64,000 nt of DNA from Incurvaria masculella (taxonomy: Eukaryota; Arthropoda; Insecta; Lepidoptera; Incurvariidae): NCBI GenBank assembly GCA_946894095.1, contig OX335655.1:2790001-2854000 (forward strand), read 5' to 3'. The position numbers and the translations under genes are program-made. The notes under the pieces are model-generated. The model saw only the letters and a program-made list of their open reading frames with translations, did not search any database and was not told the origin of the DNA. How positions within the stretch are numbered: the stretch's first letter is position 1; every line of letters starts with the position of its first letter. This document shows, piece after piece, positions 32,586-44,472 of this stretch.

Positions 32586-33445
32586 CGTCGCGTCAAATCA
32601 CACTAAACAAAACCATACATTTCAAAAATGTACTATATCTCCGTAACTTTAGACATTTTTTTTACTTTTTTGTCTCGGAAAACCATGTGAAATAGGTACT
32701 CTGGCGAAATTTATGTACTGGCCGTTACGAAACTCTCCATAATCTATTTAAAATTAATATATATATATTTACATTGAAATCAACGAATGGGTCAACTTGA
32801 TTTATACAAATTATTTGAGAATGCTCATTAAAAAGTGCTTGCAAGAATGCGCTCGAAACATGTTTTTATTAGAGGACGGCTAGTCCTTTGAGTAGTGTTG
32901 TTTGTGGGCCCCGGCATGGACCGGTTAAGTATGATTATTGCGCTCCGCATTTTGTATACACTAACCCTGGTTAGTTATTTATGCTTTGAGGATAAAAACA
33001 ACTGTCCTGGCGCTTCAACGGAAACTTATAAGTTTTTCGAAAAGAAAAAAAAAACAGATCTACAAACTCGCAAGGATGTGATAAAGTTTTGGCCTAATAC
33101 TCGTTAGTATCCTGAAAAGGGTCAATTTACGAAACTCGATCAGCAAAGATGTAAACTATGTTTTCATTTGAAAAATATCAGGAAATTCAAGGTAAAAAAA
33201 ATAACCTATTAACAAAAAAATATCTAAAAATACTTAAATTTTTCATGAAATATTTTGTCTTGCAAAAACATATGACGATGTACAGACGGCAATATGTTTG
33301 AATGTTCAATCATTGCAGCCAATGTCTGCAACGCAGATGAAGTTTTAAATACATTTATGTACGTATTATCTCAAACACTGTTTTATTAGGAGGCATTCGT
33401 TACGGGAGGAGGAACTGTAGGAGAATTCAAAATTATGGGTATACA
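32586..33445. other. AT-rich sequence, no gene seen
   Basis: No recognisable gene or repeat. The frame at 32895-33107 lacks any supporting feature. Confidence 0.45.
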
Positions 33446-33592
33446 GCAGGTGGCGAAATTGGTAGACGCATTACCCGCGAATCGTATGTTTTGCTGGTTC
33501 GGGTCCAGCCTTACAGTGTATTCGTAAAGTAGTTCTTTTTACTGGGCTCTTACTTCAATAATAATAATGTGTCCTTGCATCATCATATCACA
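33446..33592 (+). mobile_element. tRNA-derived SINE (third family) fragment
   Basis: GCAGGTGGCGAAATTGGTAG looks like a leucine-type tRNA 5' half with an A-box, and GGTTCGGGTCCAGCC at 33495-33509 is B-box-like. The segment from ACCCGCGAAT to TTTTTACTGGGCTCTT is shared with 51237-51320. The anticodon region does not fold as a working tRNA. Confidence 0.5.
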
Positions 33593-34207
33593 TTCCTTGG
33601 AATTTAGGTTAATTTTATAATTACACTTTTTTTCAATTTAAATAATCAAAATGTGCAATACATCAAAATTAATGAACACCACTGTTTTTTGTAGAATGCT
33701 TGCGATATTTTTCCTAAAAATTTGCTGTTCTCTCATAAAAATGCTAATAATCTGTTTATAAATAAAAAAATCACCCGGCCTTGTGAACAGGTATCGAGCT
33801 TATATGAATATGCAAATTTAATTAAATATGTATCCGACCCGAGAGCGGTGTCCATGTTATCTTGCGGCCACTGAATCTAAATCTACTTTCATACGAAGGT
33901 CAACAATTCAGTATTGCTTTAGATAAATATTAGTTGCGGTACAATTCTGGGCAAAACGTATATTTTAGTTGCTAAAATGTACGTCACTATCCAGCCCAAA
34001 CGCCCTTAGTAAGTCGATCGATTGCTACAAATAAACAAACTCTCTTTACTTTGACAAAAAATACGTTAAAAATCATGCAACCTTCAATGCATATGAAATG
34101 GATTTAACACCACAAAATACTCGTATAAACCATTATTGTGTTAGTAGGTTTGTTTAATTTTAGTAGTTTATATTTATAATCCCTTTGCATTGATGGTTGA
34201 TGTTTTA
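33593..34207. other. AT-rich sequence, no gene seen
   Basis: Nothing coding or repetitive that I can identify. Confidence 0.45.
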
Positions 34208-34503
34208 AGGGTTCCGTACCCAAAGGGTGAAAACGGAATCCTATTACTAAGCCTCCGCTGTCCGTCCGTCCGTTCTTCCGTTTGTCACAAGGCTGTATCT
34301 CATGAACCGTAACAGGTAGGAAGCTGAATTTTTCGCAGATTATGTATTTACTTTGCCGCTATAACAAGAAATAGGGAAAATTCTAAAATAATAAAAATTA
34401 AAGGGGCGCCCCATACAAAAGACGTGTTTTTTTTGTGGTAAATCTTGTACAATGGTACGGAACCCTTCGTGTGCGAGTCCGACTCGCACTTGACCTGTTT
34501 TTT
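34208..34503 (-). repeat. (CCGT)-type interspersed repeat, copy 5
   Basis: GGTTCCGTACCCAAAGGGTG at the left, (CCGT)n near 34261-34273, and GAGTCCGACTCGCACTTGAC at the right. Confidence 0.85.
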
Positions 34504-34802
34504 TATGTTGTTCTTTGTCTTAAACTGATCTACCAAAATGTTTACTTTGGCATTCGCATTTTCTCGTAGTTCGCTCCTAAACTAGAAATTGACGCGTGTT
34601 GATTTCAAAAATATGGACGAAAAAATAGATTAACCAGTGAAGTAACTTTACTGATCTAGTCGCATCCGCGGATCTATGAGTTTGTAAAGTAACTTCGTTT
34701 AGTTTGACTACCAGAAAATCTAAATGGAATTAAACTATATGAAGTTGCTACTTAGAGTAATTTTTAATATTGATAATAAGAATGTTTTTTCTGCTGTTCC
34801 AG

Positions 34803-35572
34803 TTACCGCCTCGATTTTAATATTGATAATAAGAATCTTTTTCCTGTTGTTCCAGTTGCCGCCTCGATTTTAATATTGATAATAAGAATGTTTTTCCTGT
34901 TGTTCCAGTTGCCGCCTCGATTTTAATATTGGTAATAAGAATGTTTTTCCTGTTGTACCAGTTGCCGCCTCGATTTTAATATTGGTAATAAGAATGTTTT
35001 TCCTGTTGTTCCAGTTGACGCCTCGATTTTAATATTGGTAATAAGAATGTTTTTCCTGTTGTTCCAGTTGCCGCCTCGATTTTAATATTGGTAATAAGAA
35101 TGTTTTTCCTGTTGTTCCAGTTGCCGCCTCGATTTTAATATTGGTAATAAGAATGTTTTTTCTGTTGTTCCAGTTGCCGCCTCGATTTTAATATTGGTAA
35201 TAAGAATGTTTTTCCTGTTCTTCCAGTTGCCGCCTCGATTTTAATACTGGTAATAAGAAAGTTTTTCCTGTTGTTCCAGTTGCCGCCTCGATTTTAATAT
35301 TGATAATAAGAATGTCTTTCCAGTGGCCGCCTCGATTTATAAGATTATTACTATAATTAGACTACGATAATTTTGATAATTCGATAACAATGATTATACT
35401 ATTGTTTTTCCTGTTGATTCAGTGGCTGCCTCGATTAATAAGATATTTCGACTACGATAATAACAATAATTTGATAATATTGATTATAAGATTATTTTTC
35501 CTCATGTTCTGTTGTGCCAGTGACGGCCTCGATTTTATATTGATAATAAGAATGTTTTTCTTGTTGTTCCAG
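34803..35572 (+). repeat. 53-bp tandem array carrying the exon-2 acceptor of the chitinase gene
   Basis: Each unit contains a pyrimidine tract and TGTTCCAG followed by T(T/G)GCCGCCTCGA, which are the last intron bases and the first ~12 exon bases of the exon at 35573. Copies of the post-AG junction begin at 34803, 34856, 34909, 34962, 35015, 35068, 35121, 35174, 35227, 35280, 35324, 35423 and 35521. The first ten are exactly 53 bp apart; the later ones are degenerate. The array therefore holds 13 acceptor-like sites before the real one. The acceptor at 35423 would be in frame with the real exon and add 50 codons. Those at 35324 and 35521 meet stops. Confidence 0.9.
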
Positions 35573-35651
35573 TGGCCGCCTCGACTGCTGAGATGTTCAT
35601 TAACAATACTATTAATAATAGCAGTTTTCGCGCCAACTTCAGACTCCACAA
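35573..35651 (+). CDS. Cht7: Chitinase exon encoding the signal-anchor segment
   Basis: A 79-bp exon after TTGTTGTTCCAG, with consensus donor GTAAGT at 35652. It enters in phase 0 and encodes WPPRLLRCSLTILLIIAVFA PTSDST plus one base. The central 12-14 residues are strongly hydrophobic after basic residues, as in a signal peptide or type II anchor. The leftover A joins AC of the next exon to give Asn, so the reading continues as STNVRRRLRRP. The start codon lies in an upstream exon, possibly 32089-32184, not proven. The acceptor has been multiplied in the 53-bp array directly upstream. An overlapping ATG frame at 35591 leads to an early stop and is unlikely to be used. Confidence 0.7.
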
Positions 35652-35769
35652 GTAAGTAACCTGCTGTTTCTTTCAGCCACACTGAAAACTTATTTTTAAT
35701 TGGTCTCTGTTTTAGCACAGCTAAAATTCAGTCATGTATGTAAGATTATTTCTCATACTAATAGGGTAA

Positions 35770-36176
35770 GCGGCTCGTAGCCTAGTGGCGCGGGGACTGG
35801 CCTAGCGTACCAGAGACCTGGGCTCAATACCGACGTGCACCACTGTCTTTCTCTTTCCGAGTTCGACAAGTGCATTTCGTTACGAATGCGAGCTGCTCCA
35901 TGGTTCGGAATCCATGTAAAACTGTAGGTCCCCTTCCCCTACTAGGTGGTAGGGCTTATGCCCGCCCGGGTTGGTACCATCGCATTGGATGAAAAGATGG
36001 TTGAAGCGGCAATGAAAAAATGTCCGTGTTTTCCATCCAGTTCAATGTAGCCGTGCTCATAAAGGGAAGGTCCTGGCATGGCACCAAATTCCTTCGGGAA
36101 TGAGGTGTATTGGGCTAATATCATAACGGTAGTTGTGTGGTATTAGCCATCCATATCAAGTCGCATAAAAAAAAAA
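35770..36176 (+). mobile_element. tRNA-headed SINE with target duplication
   Basis: Full-length copy in the first visible chitinase intron, 118 bp after the exon. Head GCGGCTCGTAGCCTAGTGG, B-box-like GGGCTCAATACC near 35819, body, and A-tail to 36177. A 7-bp AGGGTAA flanks both sides (35763-35769 and 36177-36183), a good target-site duplication. Confidence 0.85.
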
Positions 36177-36183
36177 AGGGTAA

Positions 36184-37734
36184 ATATCTTTAAATGAGCC
36201 CAAAATGTTAATACTAAACCTTTATGTTAACCGGTTGAACAGATCGTTTCGTGAAAATAACACGTCTGACATATCAGGTGATTTTGAAACGGTTATCCTG
36301 ATAGAGAATTACGGCTGACTACAAAACAGATGTTCAACTGTCCAGTTTCAAGAGTTACAGTAATTTTAACCCTTTTTTTAATGTTCACTAAATATATAAC
36401 CCTAGTTATGTCATTTTTCACCTACTGTTGATTAGCTTAATCGCCACATATTAAGGGCCTTTCTTAGCAGCTTGCAATCAATACTAAAGCTAGAAACAGT
36501 TTTCAGACAGTTAGGAAGACATTTAGAGAAAATACTTAAAAAAACAATTGAAATATACAGCAACATTTCATGTTTATGTTTGACTGTTAAACCTCTGTTA
36601 GAGTAACCAATTTACTTATTTGGCTCTATTTTAACGTTCCAAGACGAAGTGTTGTTATCGGAATTATGGTTAAATTCACAGATTTTTTTTTCAATGCTTT
36701 CATACGCAAGTGAAACATAAACCATTCTTAGAATACCGTACAAAGACAATTCTGAAAGTTTAACGTATCAATTTAGATTTTTTCAAATACGGGTAAGGCT
36801 CTCTTGCGGTATGGTTCCTGGGGGAATTTGGTGTTGCGACAACATCTGTTATCAACCCAATAGGCATCTAAAAACGTTCAATACCAAGCAGTCCCTGTCG
36901 TATACTTTCTTGAAGTAAGAGATACATTTAACTTGTTTTTTTTTTTGTTCGCAGGGATTTTATCAAAGCCTTGATAGAAAATTCTCACTGATGGTGATTT
37001 TGCTGTGAACCGTTGCGATACATTAAGATAGGACAAGATCGGGTATATACTTTTAGATTTTCAGGCCATAAATAATAATCATACGAAATCAATGATAATC
37101 AACGCAATTGAAAGCTTTAATTAAAATTATAGTTTCCCGTCTACATGGAAATTGTATCATTTTAATTATTTAGCGTAATATAATATTTCGTACTAAGCAA
37201 ACAGTCGTTGTTTTCAACGAATATGAGATGTATCTTTATGGAATAGATCGTAAAGCTAGGACACATGAATTCGTATTTAGATTAGTTGTCTTAGGAAGAC
37301 GTGCTTTGACATGCTGAACAGGTCGATTCTACATTCATATCATATTTGAGTTATTGTTTATTTCAACATGCAATTATTGAAACAAAAATAAGATAGGAAT
37401 TCGATATTAATCGGACTCAGAATAAGACCCTATCGTACATATTTTCCGGTTCAATTCAGCCTGCACCATCGATCAAAAAGATATGCGCTTTCTCCCAAGA
37501 TAAGATGCAGTGAATTTCCGTTTTTCCGGGAAACCGCAATGCGATACGTGAGGCGAAATCGGAACGCAATGCACCGAACAGAAAGAGAACTTTATATCAA
37601 AGTCTCTACAGACTGGTGCCAATGTGGTTGAAGCAAAATGAAATACACCCTGATAATTTTCAGATACGTTGGGAAAAGTATTACGTGATTTACACAATTA
37701 CAAGAGAACAATATTTTTTTTTATTTACTGTAAG
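36184..37734. other. Intronic AT-rich sequence, no exon seen
   Basis: Intron of the chitinase gene. A fragment near 36430-36480 (TTAAGGGCCTTTCTTAGC) matches repeats at 16180 and 62465. A minus-strand frame at 37473-37697 has no support. Confidence 0.5.
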
Positions 37735-37875
37735 ATTACGGGTTTACATGGTTCGGAATCCATGTAGGACTGTATTTTCTTATTTGTGATCAAGCCCACT
37801 CAATTGGTACCATCAAGAGCAATAAAAATGTTCGAAGCGGAAATATAACATAGTCTGTGTTTTACATTGAGTTAT
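37735..37875 (+). mobile_element. SINE body fragment
   Basis: CATGGTTCGGAATCCATGTA near 37748, then a decayed body with CAATTGGTACCATC near 37802. Truncated at both ends. Confidence 0.45.
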
Positions 37876-37884
37876 GCTTTTTAG

Positions 37885-38163
37885 AGCTCCGTGCCCAAAG
37901 GGTGCCAACAGAACCATATTACTTAGCATCTGCTGTCCATCCGTCCGTCCGTCTGTCCGTCTGCCGCGGGCCTGTATCGCATGAACCATAATAGGTAGGC
38001 AGCTGAATTTGTCACAGAATTTATATTTATTTTGCCGGTATTACAACAAGTAGGTAAAACAAAAAAATAATAAAACTAAAAAATGTGTTTTTCGGGGTAA
38101 AATCTTGTACGATGGTACGGAACCCTTCGTGTGCGAGTTCGAGTCGCACTTAGCCAGTTTTAT
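37885..38163 (-). repeat. (CCGT)-type interspersed repeat, copy 6
   Basis: GAGCTCCGTGCCCAAAGGGT at the left, (CCGT)n-like repeats near 37937-37965, and GTGTGCGAGTTCGAGTCGCAC at the right, somewhat decayed. Confidence 0.75.
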
Positions 38164-38164
38164 A

Positions 38165-39097
38165 GATGTCTCTCTTTAATCAGGGTGTCCTTGCTTATTA
38201 ATTAAATTTATATTTTATGTCGTAATAATTGTTTAAGGCGCTAGGACTGGCCAACTACTCGCGCCATACAAATGCACTTTTTAACAAATGTAATAATATG
38301 TAGTGAAACGCTTCAGAAAATCCAAATAGAACTCCAGACTGATAATGGATTGTTAATATTTTTTGATTCCATCGTTTATTTAAATAATAATAAAAATAAA
38401 AAAGTTGATTTTTCTCATTAGAAATCTGAAAGTAATTCGATTAGTAGATATAAGCAAAAACAGCATATATGCATAAACAAAACATTCCATTTGCTATTAG
38501 ATTTCTACATTTAGTCAAAAAATTTCGGAAATGGACACCGTTTCCGCAATGTATTTTGTATAGAAAAAGGTAACCTACATTAACGAAAATAGGTTGATTA
38601 ATAGACAAGGAATAATATATTGTAAGAATGACACTTATAATCGTCAGACTTAGTTAGTTAACTTGGGGTGCCTCGTCTAAATTTGCGATTTGGCTAGTAC
38701 CAGGGCCTTAAAGGAAAAATAATGCGACTTATCTTTCACCCTGGCTAAATAAAATAAAAAACTAAAAGCTCAGAAAAGCCCGCGCAATTGTGACAGGGGG
38801 AGCATTTGTTGGAAAAAGCCTAGATTTATTTTTTGCTATCTATTTTTGTGAGTCCCATTAATCTAGACCTATCCTTATGCAACACATTTGACCGGTACGT
38901 TGGGACTAATGTGTATTCAGAAAAAAAAATATACACCTACATTATACGATAAGATAAGATACAATAAATTATACACGGGGTGTATCGTTTGTTAAATGTT
39001 TGTTGTTGTATTATATTCAAATAAAAAGATGAAAGCGAGAAAAAATTAACTTCAACAATTTTCTCTTTCAACAAAATGAGTATTCGTGTTTTGTTTG
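38165..39097. other. Intronic AT-rich sequence, no exon seen
   Basis: No coding region or clear repeat recognised. Confidence 0.45.
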
Positions 39098-39365
39098 AAA
39101 ACATTTCGTCGCGAATGAGAGCTGTTCCACGGGTTGGAACCAATGTTATTACCAGAAATAGTAGGGTCCTACTAGGTTGTGGGTAAGCTCGCACAGGTTT
39201 GTATGCATCGCATTTGATGAAAACGTTGTCGAAGTGCCAAACGAACATTTTTCTCATAATTGGAAGATCCTAACATGTAACCTAATTCCCCCGGGAATTC
39301 GGTGTGAGGCTTATATCGTGACAGTTCATTTAGTATTAGCCATCCATGTACATTAAAGAAAAATC
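39098..39365 (+). mobile_element. tRNA-type SINE body, degraded
   Basis: CATTTCGTCGCGAATGAGAG, GTTGGAACCAATG, TTGATGAAAACGTTGTCGAA and the tail AGCCATCCATGTACATTAAAG follow the SINE order but are strongly diverged. The head is missing. Confidence 0.5.
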
Positions 39366-39461
39366 ATCAAATTTTTTCTTTATCACTAAATTATGGAGTT
39401 GTGAACTTTGAAATTGAAACCATGTTACAATCACTCGAACTCAAAGGCATGGTAATGTGTC

Positions 39462-39463
<2 letters not shown>

Positions 39464-39492
<29 letters not shown>

Positions 39493-40500
39493 AAGGTTCA
39501 CTTACAGAGTTATGTGTTAGAACATGTAAAAATAAAATAACAAACAGATACATAGTATGGACACACACTCTACAACTAGTGAACACAACATGCGATTTAT
39601 AATGTTGCAGCAGTGAGTGAAACGTAGATTAATAAAACATTACCAATATAACTAATATGAAAAATGAAAACAGGCAATTATCATAAAAGTAAACTAAAAA
39701 CGAAAAATAAAAGTTTCAATGAGATATTACTTACAACATATTTTAAAAACTTAATAGGAAGTGAAAAAAAAAAACAAAACGCAATATAACACGAAGCCTA
39801 CACGGACTTAGGCATGAGTCTCTTCACTATCGTAGGTGACCCCGAGAAGATGTCAAATTCATCTCGCCAAGTATTGCATTGTTTACACATTCTTACTAGT
39901 GGCGAGTGAGTCCCTGCATTAGTTCGACATCTTTCAATACTGAAGGGAAAGAAATATTGTGCTCTCGTGCTCACTCGTGGAACCATAATATTAATTTTAG
40001 CTAGTAGTTCCTCACAATCAACATTGTTGCTGAGGATTTTATGTAAAAGAATGACATCAGCCTTTGAACGACGCAAAAATAACGTCTCCATCTTGAAAAA
40101 TTCGAGGCGTTGAGTGTAACTTTGAAGAGTCTTACATAGATTATTTTTAAAGGAAAGGTGGTAAAGAAAACGTTTCTGAATGCGCTCTAATCTTTCCACG
40201 TGTATTTTATAGGTTGGGCACCAAGCGGGGCTGCAGTACTCAAGGATGCTTCTAACTAGCGCGTTATAGAGCAAAAAGTGTGTGATCGTTTGAATACGGA
40301 AATTTTTCTGGTTACAAACCCCAACATTTTTGATGCTTTTTTCGCTACGTGGTCTACGTGAAGATTAAAGCGCATTTTGCTGTCCACGATAACTCCTAGA
40401 TCTTTTAAGTGTTCGACCTCTGCCAAAGCTATACCGTTGATGTAATAGGTAAAAATGGAACGGTTATGCTTACGGGAGAAGTTTATAATATAATATAATA
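39464..40500 (-). mobile_element. CR1/jockey-type LINE, 5' truncated
   Basis: On the minus strand, two frames hold the end of an RT protein. The upstream one (about 40256-40500) has INGIALAEVEHLKDLGVIVD and MRFNLHVDHVAKKASKMLGF. The second (39798-40274) has LYNALVRSILEYCSPAWCPT and ERIQKRFLYHL. These are the thumb and C-terminal region of CR1/jockey-clade LINEs. A frame change near 40256-40270 separates them. The left end (39464-39490) is an (ATTT)n run, i.e. (AAAT)n at the element's 3' end, which is typical. RT catalytic motifs are missing, so it is inactive. It lies in the chitinase intron, opposite to the gene. Confidence 0.8.
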
Positions 40501-40944
40501 AAATAATATATAATAAAATAAATAACAACCAAGAAAAAAATACTTTTGGTTTAAGATTGAATACTTACATTAGAAACAATGATCCATGCTTATTCTTTGA
40601 ATCCTTCGTAAATAGTCCAGGTACACCTCCGAATCGTTCAAAAGCCCTAATTATTGAGTCATAAAAAGTTAACTCACATATTGTGTGTCAGTGAACCCTG
40701 AAAACGTTCTCTTTTCCGACACATCCGGGATAGGCCTTATAAATTGTCATATTCGTCGCAATAAATCTGTCCGTGTGGAGCGGGCCTTTTGTCCAAAATA
40801 AACGGCACCGCGCGCCGAATGTCACTCAAGGCTTTGCAAATAGTCGATTTAGTCGACGGCCATTATCGATTGCACCAAAAATAACGAGACGTGTTTGATT
40901 GGGGAAATAATTTTATTCCTCAACCAACAGAAAGAGCCACCTTT

Positions 40945-41218
40945 TAGGATCCCGTTGGCACCCTTCGGGTACGGAACCCTGTTACTAAGCCTCCGCTGTC
41001 TGTCCGTTCGTCCGTCTCTCACAGGGCTGTATCTCATGAACCGTTATATGTATGCAGCTGTAATTTTCACAGAGTGTGTATTTATTTTGCCGCTATATCA
41101 ACAAATAGGTAAAAACTCACCCAAACTATACAAAAAAAGTGATTGTTTGTGTTATATCTTGTGCGATGGTACGGAACCCTTCGTGTGCGAGTCCGACACG
41201 CACTTGGCCGGTTTTTTT
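40945..41218 (-). repeat. (CCGT)-type interspersed repeat, copy 7
   Basis: GGATCCCGTTGGCACCCTTC at the left, GTCTGTCCGTTCGTCCGTC near 40997, and GAGTCCGACACGCACTTGGC at the right. Confidence 0.8.
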
Positions 41219-42124
41219 ACAATTTAATTATTGTTGTATGTAAATACAATGATCGTGAAGCAAGGACATAATTATTTAGAAAGAAAGCTCTGAAAATACC
41301 TATTTTATGATTATGCTGTAAGGCTCAACCTTTGCAAACATTGCTTTTATCACTTCCACCACCTACTCTATCCTTGCTTCAAGTTTAATTCTACTAAATA
41401 CAAATTATAGTTTAATTACTTAATACTACTTAGTAAATGTTTTGTATGTATTGGACATAGTTTGTAAATAAAGGAATTAGGTGCCATGCCAGGACCTTTC
41501 CTTTACGACCACGGCTACATTGAAGTGAAAGGAAAACAAGGATAATGTTTTGTTTCCGCTTCGAACATCTTTCATCCAATGCTGGTGTAATGAGAAGGTG
41601 TGGTATTAGCCATTAATGTCCAGTCACACATGAAAAAGGACTCAATTTGAGTAAATAATTTAATTTTATCTTGGTTCTTCTGAAATGTGGTGTGAAAAGA
41701 ATGTCGTAACATAGTACGTATTAGATTAGCATTAGATTAGTTTTCTATTGGATTGGTGTCACCAATATTATTAATACATGATATCAGTCATACAAATTCA
41801 GTAATTTATGCAAACACATATTGGCTTGGATAATTTTTATAGGTTCATAAACAGAACAAAACTTCAACGGCTTATCACCTAATCTTTTGCGCGTTCTCTT
41901 TAAAGTTCTCTCTCATTCTGTTAAATTTTTACTTCTCAGAACCAGCTATCTCAAAAAGTTGGCGACTCCCCAACAGATAGGGTCGCTCAAAACGTAACTG
42001 ACGTATATACAGCATTGGCGGAAGCGAAAGCAAAGGTGCACAGCTTCACACAGCGAGAAAGGAACGACGGCAGTAGTAACCGAAACTTAGTGATAATACG
42101 TAAACATTCCATTTATCCACTTGT
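41219..42124. other. Intronic AT-rich sequence with a SINE fragment
   Basis: 41465-41640 is a minus-strand SINE body fragment (GGAATTAGGTGCCATGCCAG and TGGTATTAGCCATTAATGTC). The rest is unassigned. Confidence 0.45.
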
Positions 42125-42431
42125 CACCTAAATTGGCGTTTTCGCAAAACCGAACGACTAGCGTTTTTAAATATATGGAAAATTTTAAGAGCGCGCGCAG
42201 TGGTCGTTTAGCGAACTAATATTTGCGAGTCCGAGTTTGATTTGACAGCTTGCTCAACGTCGCCGTAAATACTTTGACGTTGGCGTTTACGCCGACTCCG
42301 CCTATTCATAAAAATCGGAAGTTCGAGTTTGATTTTGATAGTTTGAAGAAGTAAAAGATTAACTAGTAGAACTTGTATGGGGTTTGACGTTTTTACGTAA
42401 CTTCGAAGTTCGGTAAACGCCAATTTAGGTG
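42125..42431. mobile_element. MITE with 17-bp inverted ends
   Basis: CACCTAAATTGGCGTTT at 42125-42141 is mirrored by AAACGCCAATTTAGGTG at 42415-42431. The interior of ~270 bp is non-coding. No target duplication is clear. In the chitinase intron. Confidence 0.55.
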
Positions 42432-42799
42432 AGAACTCGGACTGACCACTCAGTTCTCTTACGACTTCTCTCACTTCTGTTGTTTTCGAGTTTCAACGAC
42501 ACATAAATATACGTATGTTAGTAACGGCTATTTACTTCGATGACGCGTGCTGTTATCAGTGTATCAATAATATATTTTTTTTTAATTTTTATTTTATTAT
42601 TTTTATTGTAAATATGTAAAAATAATTTTAAAAATTTGCATATTAATAAATATATCGTAATAATAATAATAATAAATAACTTAATTTCATCAGACACGAA
42701 GTCCATTCGTACAGCACAAATCAAATAGATAAAAACAATAGATTTTATAAGAAAAAAGAAAGAGAATAAATACTAATAACAAACAAAACAATAAATCAA

Positions 42800-43016
42800 T
42801 ATTATTTGCGGTACTATACATTGCCCAGTAACTGTAAGTATTGTTGCATATATACTGAGCAATGTAGGCCATGTTTTCCTTATTGCTTTCCGCAATCCTT
42901 TCCCTAAATTTTCGTTTCCTCAATGCCGCATAAAAATCATCCACTCTCGCCTCTGCAAACATCGTGGATGCACTGCAGAAACGAGGCAGACGCATCAACC
43001 GTTGCTGAGCTGCCAC
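42800..43016 (-). pseudogene. LINE RT C-terminal remnant
   Basis: The minus-strand frame begins QRLMRLPRFCSASTMFAEAR VDDFYAALRKRKFRERI. This matches the well-known C-terminal motif of insect LINE proteins (RLPR.(C/Y)SAS.MF...). It then runs into AT-rich sequence. Short remnant. Confidence 0.5.
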
Positions 43017-43384
43017 TATACAGATGAGTTTCGATCACTCCTCTGGCCCTTCCATACTCGCTGACTTCACAAGTTGGTCTAGTTCACCGATAGAATCGCT
43101 GCATGCTCGTTTTACAGATATCCCCTCTCATTGAAATACATTGGGCCGTGTGATTTTAAAGTTAACGATATCTTTTGGAGCGAGGGAAGTTTCTTTGGGA
43201 ACTATTGCTAAGTAAACCAGTTTCTTAGAATAGAAAAATATCCAACCTATCACGGCGAGTTATCCCACGCACAGAACTTATATGGTCTATAGACGACGCC
43301 AACAGTGTGCATTGCAGATATTTTGGCATGAATGTTTTTATTATAATAATAACAGAGATAATTACGTCATAGGATATTTCATTT

Positions 43385-43690
43385 TTATGTGACTAGACAT
43401 GGATGGTTATGACAACCACTGTCATAGTATTAGCCCAAAACACCGCAATCCTGTTGAAATAATTTAACAGGCCTGGAACTTTCTTTGTATATTACAGTAT
43501 ATTGAATTGGATTGTAAACATGGAAAATGTGTCATTACCGCTCTGACTATCTTTCATCCCGTGAAACGGTAACAACCTGGGCGGTATTAACCCTACCAAC
43601 GTCTATAGGAAGATCCAGAGCTTTAGATGTATTTCGAACCATGGAGCTGCCCAAGTTCGTGACGAAATGTTCAAAACAGGATTGGTTAGG
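43385..43690 (-). mobile_element. tRNA-type SINE, decayed
   Basis: The tail complement GTGACTAGACATGGATGG is near 43389, a decayed body follows, and TCGAACCATGGAGCTGCCCA lies near 43635. The head is missing. It ends about 80 bp before the chitinase linker exon. Confidence 0.6.
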
Positions 43691-43769
43691 CTAGGTTAGC
43701 GAATTGTTCGCTACAGCAAGACTATGGTTAGCCCAATAACTTTATCAACATGAAAAAAATATCTTCCAG

Positions 43770-43975
43770 ACGTGCGGAGGCGGCTGCGTCGACCGTCAAA
43801 GGTGTCCACGTCGGTGACGACGTCGGTATCCCGGTCGTCCGACCAGGAGGCATCCGCCAGCGTGAACAAGTTCAAGGTTAGAGGGCGGCCGCCGCTCGCC
43901 AGCAGGAAGTCGTCCGCCGCGCTGGACAACTCCGTCACCACAGAAGTCGATCACAAGGACAAGGATGGCTATAAG
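43770..43975 (+). CDS. Cht7: Chitinase exon encoding the basic linker
   Basis: A 206-bp exon between ATCTTCCAG and donor GTGAGT (43976). Entering in phase 1 it encodes NVRRRLRRPSKVSTSVTTSV SRSSDQ..., then KFKVRGRPPLASRK and EVDHKDKDGYK, and ends in phase 0. This is a basic, Ser/Thr-rich spacer leading into the GH18 domain, where GYK is followed by IVCYYTNW in the next exon. It is GC-rich, unlike its flanks. This is the only intact copy. Three 233-bp tandem copies follow at once, each with splice sites but with stops. Confidence 0.8.
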
Positions 43976-44006
43976 GTGAGTTGTCAGATAATGAGCTATC
44001 CTCCAG

Positions 44007-44208
44007 CCTTGCGGAGGCGGCTGCGCCGACCACAGAAGGTGTCCACCACATCGGTGACGTCGTTGGTCTCCCACTCGTCCAACTAGGGGGCGTCCGCCAG
44101 CGTGAACAGGTTCGAGGGCGGCCGCCGCTCGCCAGCAGGAAGTCGTCCGCCGCGCTGGACAACTCCGTCACCACAGAAGTCGATCACAAGGACAAGGATG
44201 GCTATAAG
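44007..44208 (+). pseudogene. Tandem pseudo-exon copy 1 (possible poison exon)
   Basis: A copy of the 43770 exon with its own acceptor (TATCCTCCAG ending 44006) and donor (GTGAGT at 44209). Relative to the real exon it has a 4-base deletion near the KFKVRG codons and CAG changed to TAG (44084-44086). Spliced in place of the real exon it stops at that TAG. Spliced after it (phase 0) it stops sooner, at a TGA. It cannot encode the linker. Confidence 0.8.
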
Positions 44209-44239
44209 GTGAGTTGTCAGATAATGAGCTATCCTCCAG

Positions 44240-44441
44240 CCTTGCGGAGGCGGCTGCGCCGACCACAGAAGGTGTCCACCACATCGGTGACGTCGTTGGT
44301 CTCCCACTCGTCCAACTAGGGGGCGTCCGCCAGCGTGAACAGGTTCGAGGGCGGCCGCCGCTCGCCAGCAGGAAGTCGTCCGCCGCGCTGGACAACTCCG
44401 TCACCACATAAGTCGATCACAAGGACAAGGATGGCTATAAG
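44240..44441 (+). pseudogene. Tandem pseudo-exon copy 2 (possible poison exon)
   Basis: 233 bp after copy 1 and nearly identical, with the same acceptor, TAG (44317-44319), 4-base deletion and donor (GTGAGT at 44442). One further stop-creating change (ACATAAGTCG) lies near 44405. Confidence 0.8.
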
Positions 44442-44472
44442 GTGAGTTGTCAGATAATGAGCTATCCTCCAG

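Noticed and set aside
35390..35659. An 89-residue ORF starting MIILLFFLLIQWLPRL as the chitinase start
   Set aside because: It is made of degenerate 53-bp array units that happen to stay open in the exon frame. It spans two acceptor-like sites, so splicing to 35573 is more likely. Kept only as a possible alternative acceptor product from 35423.
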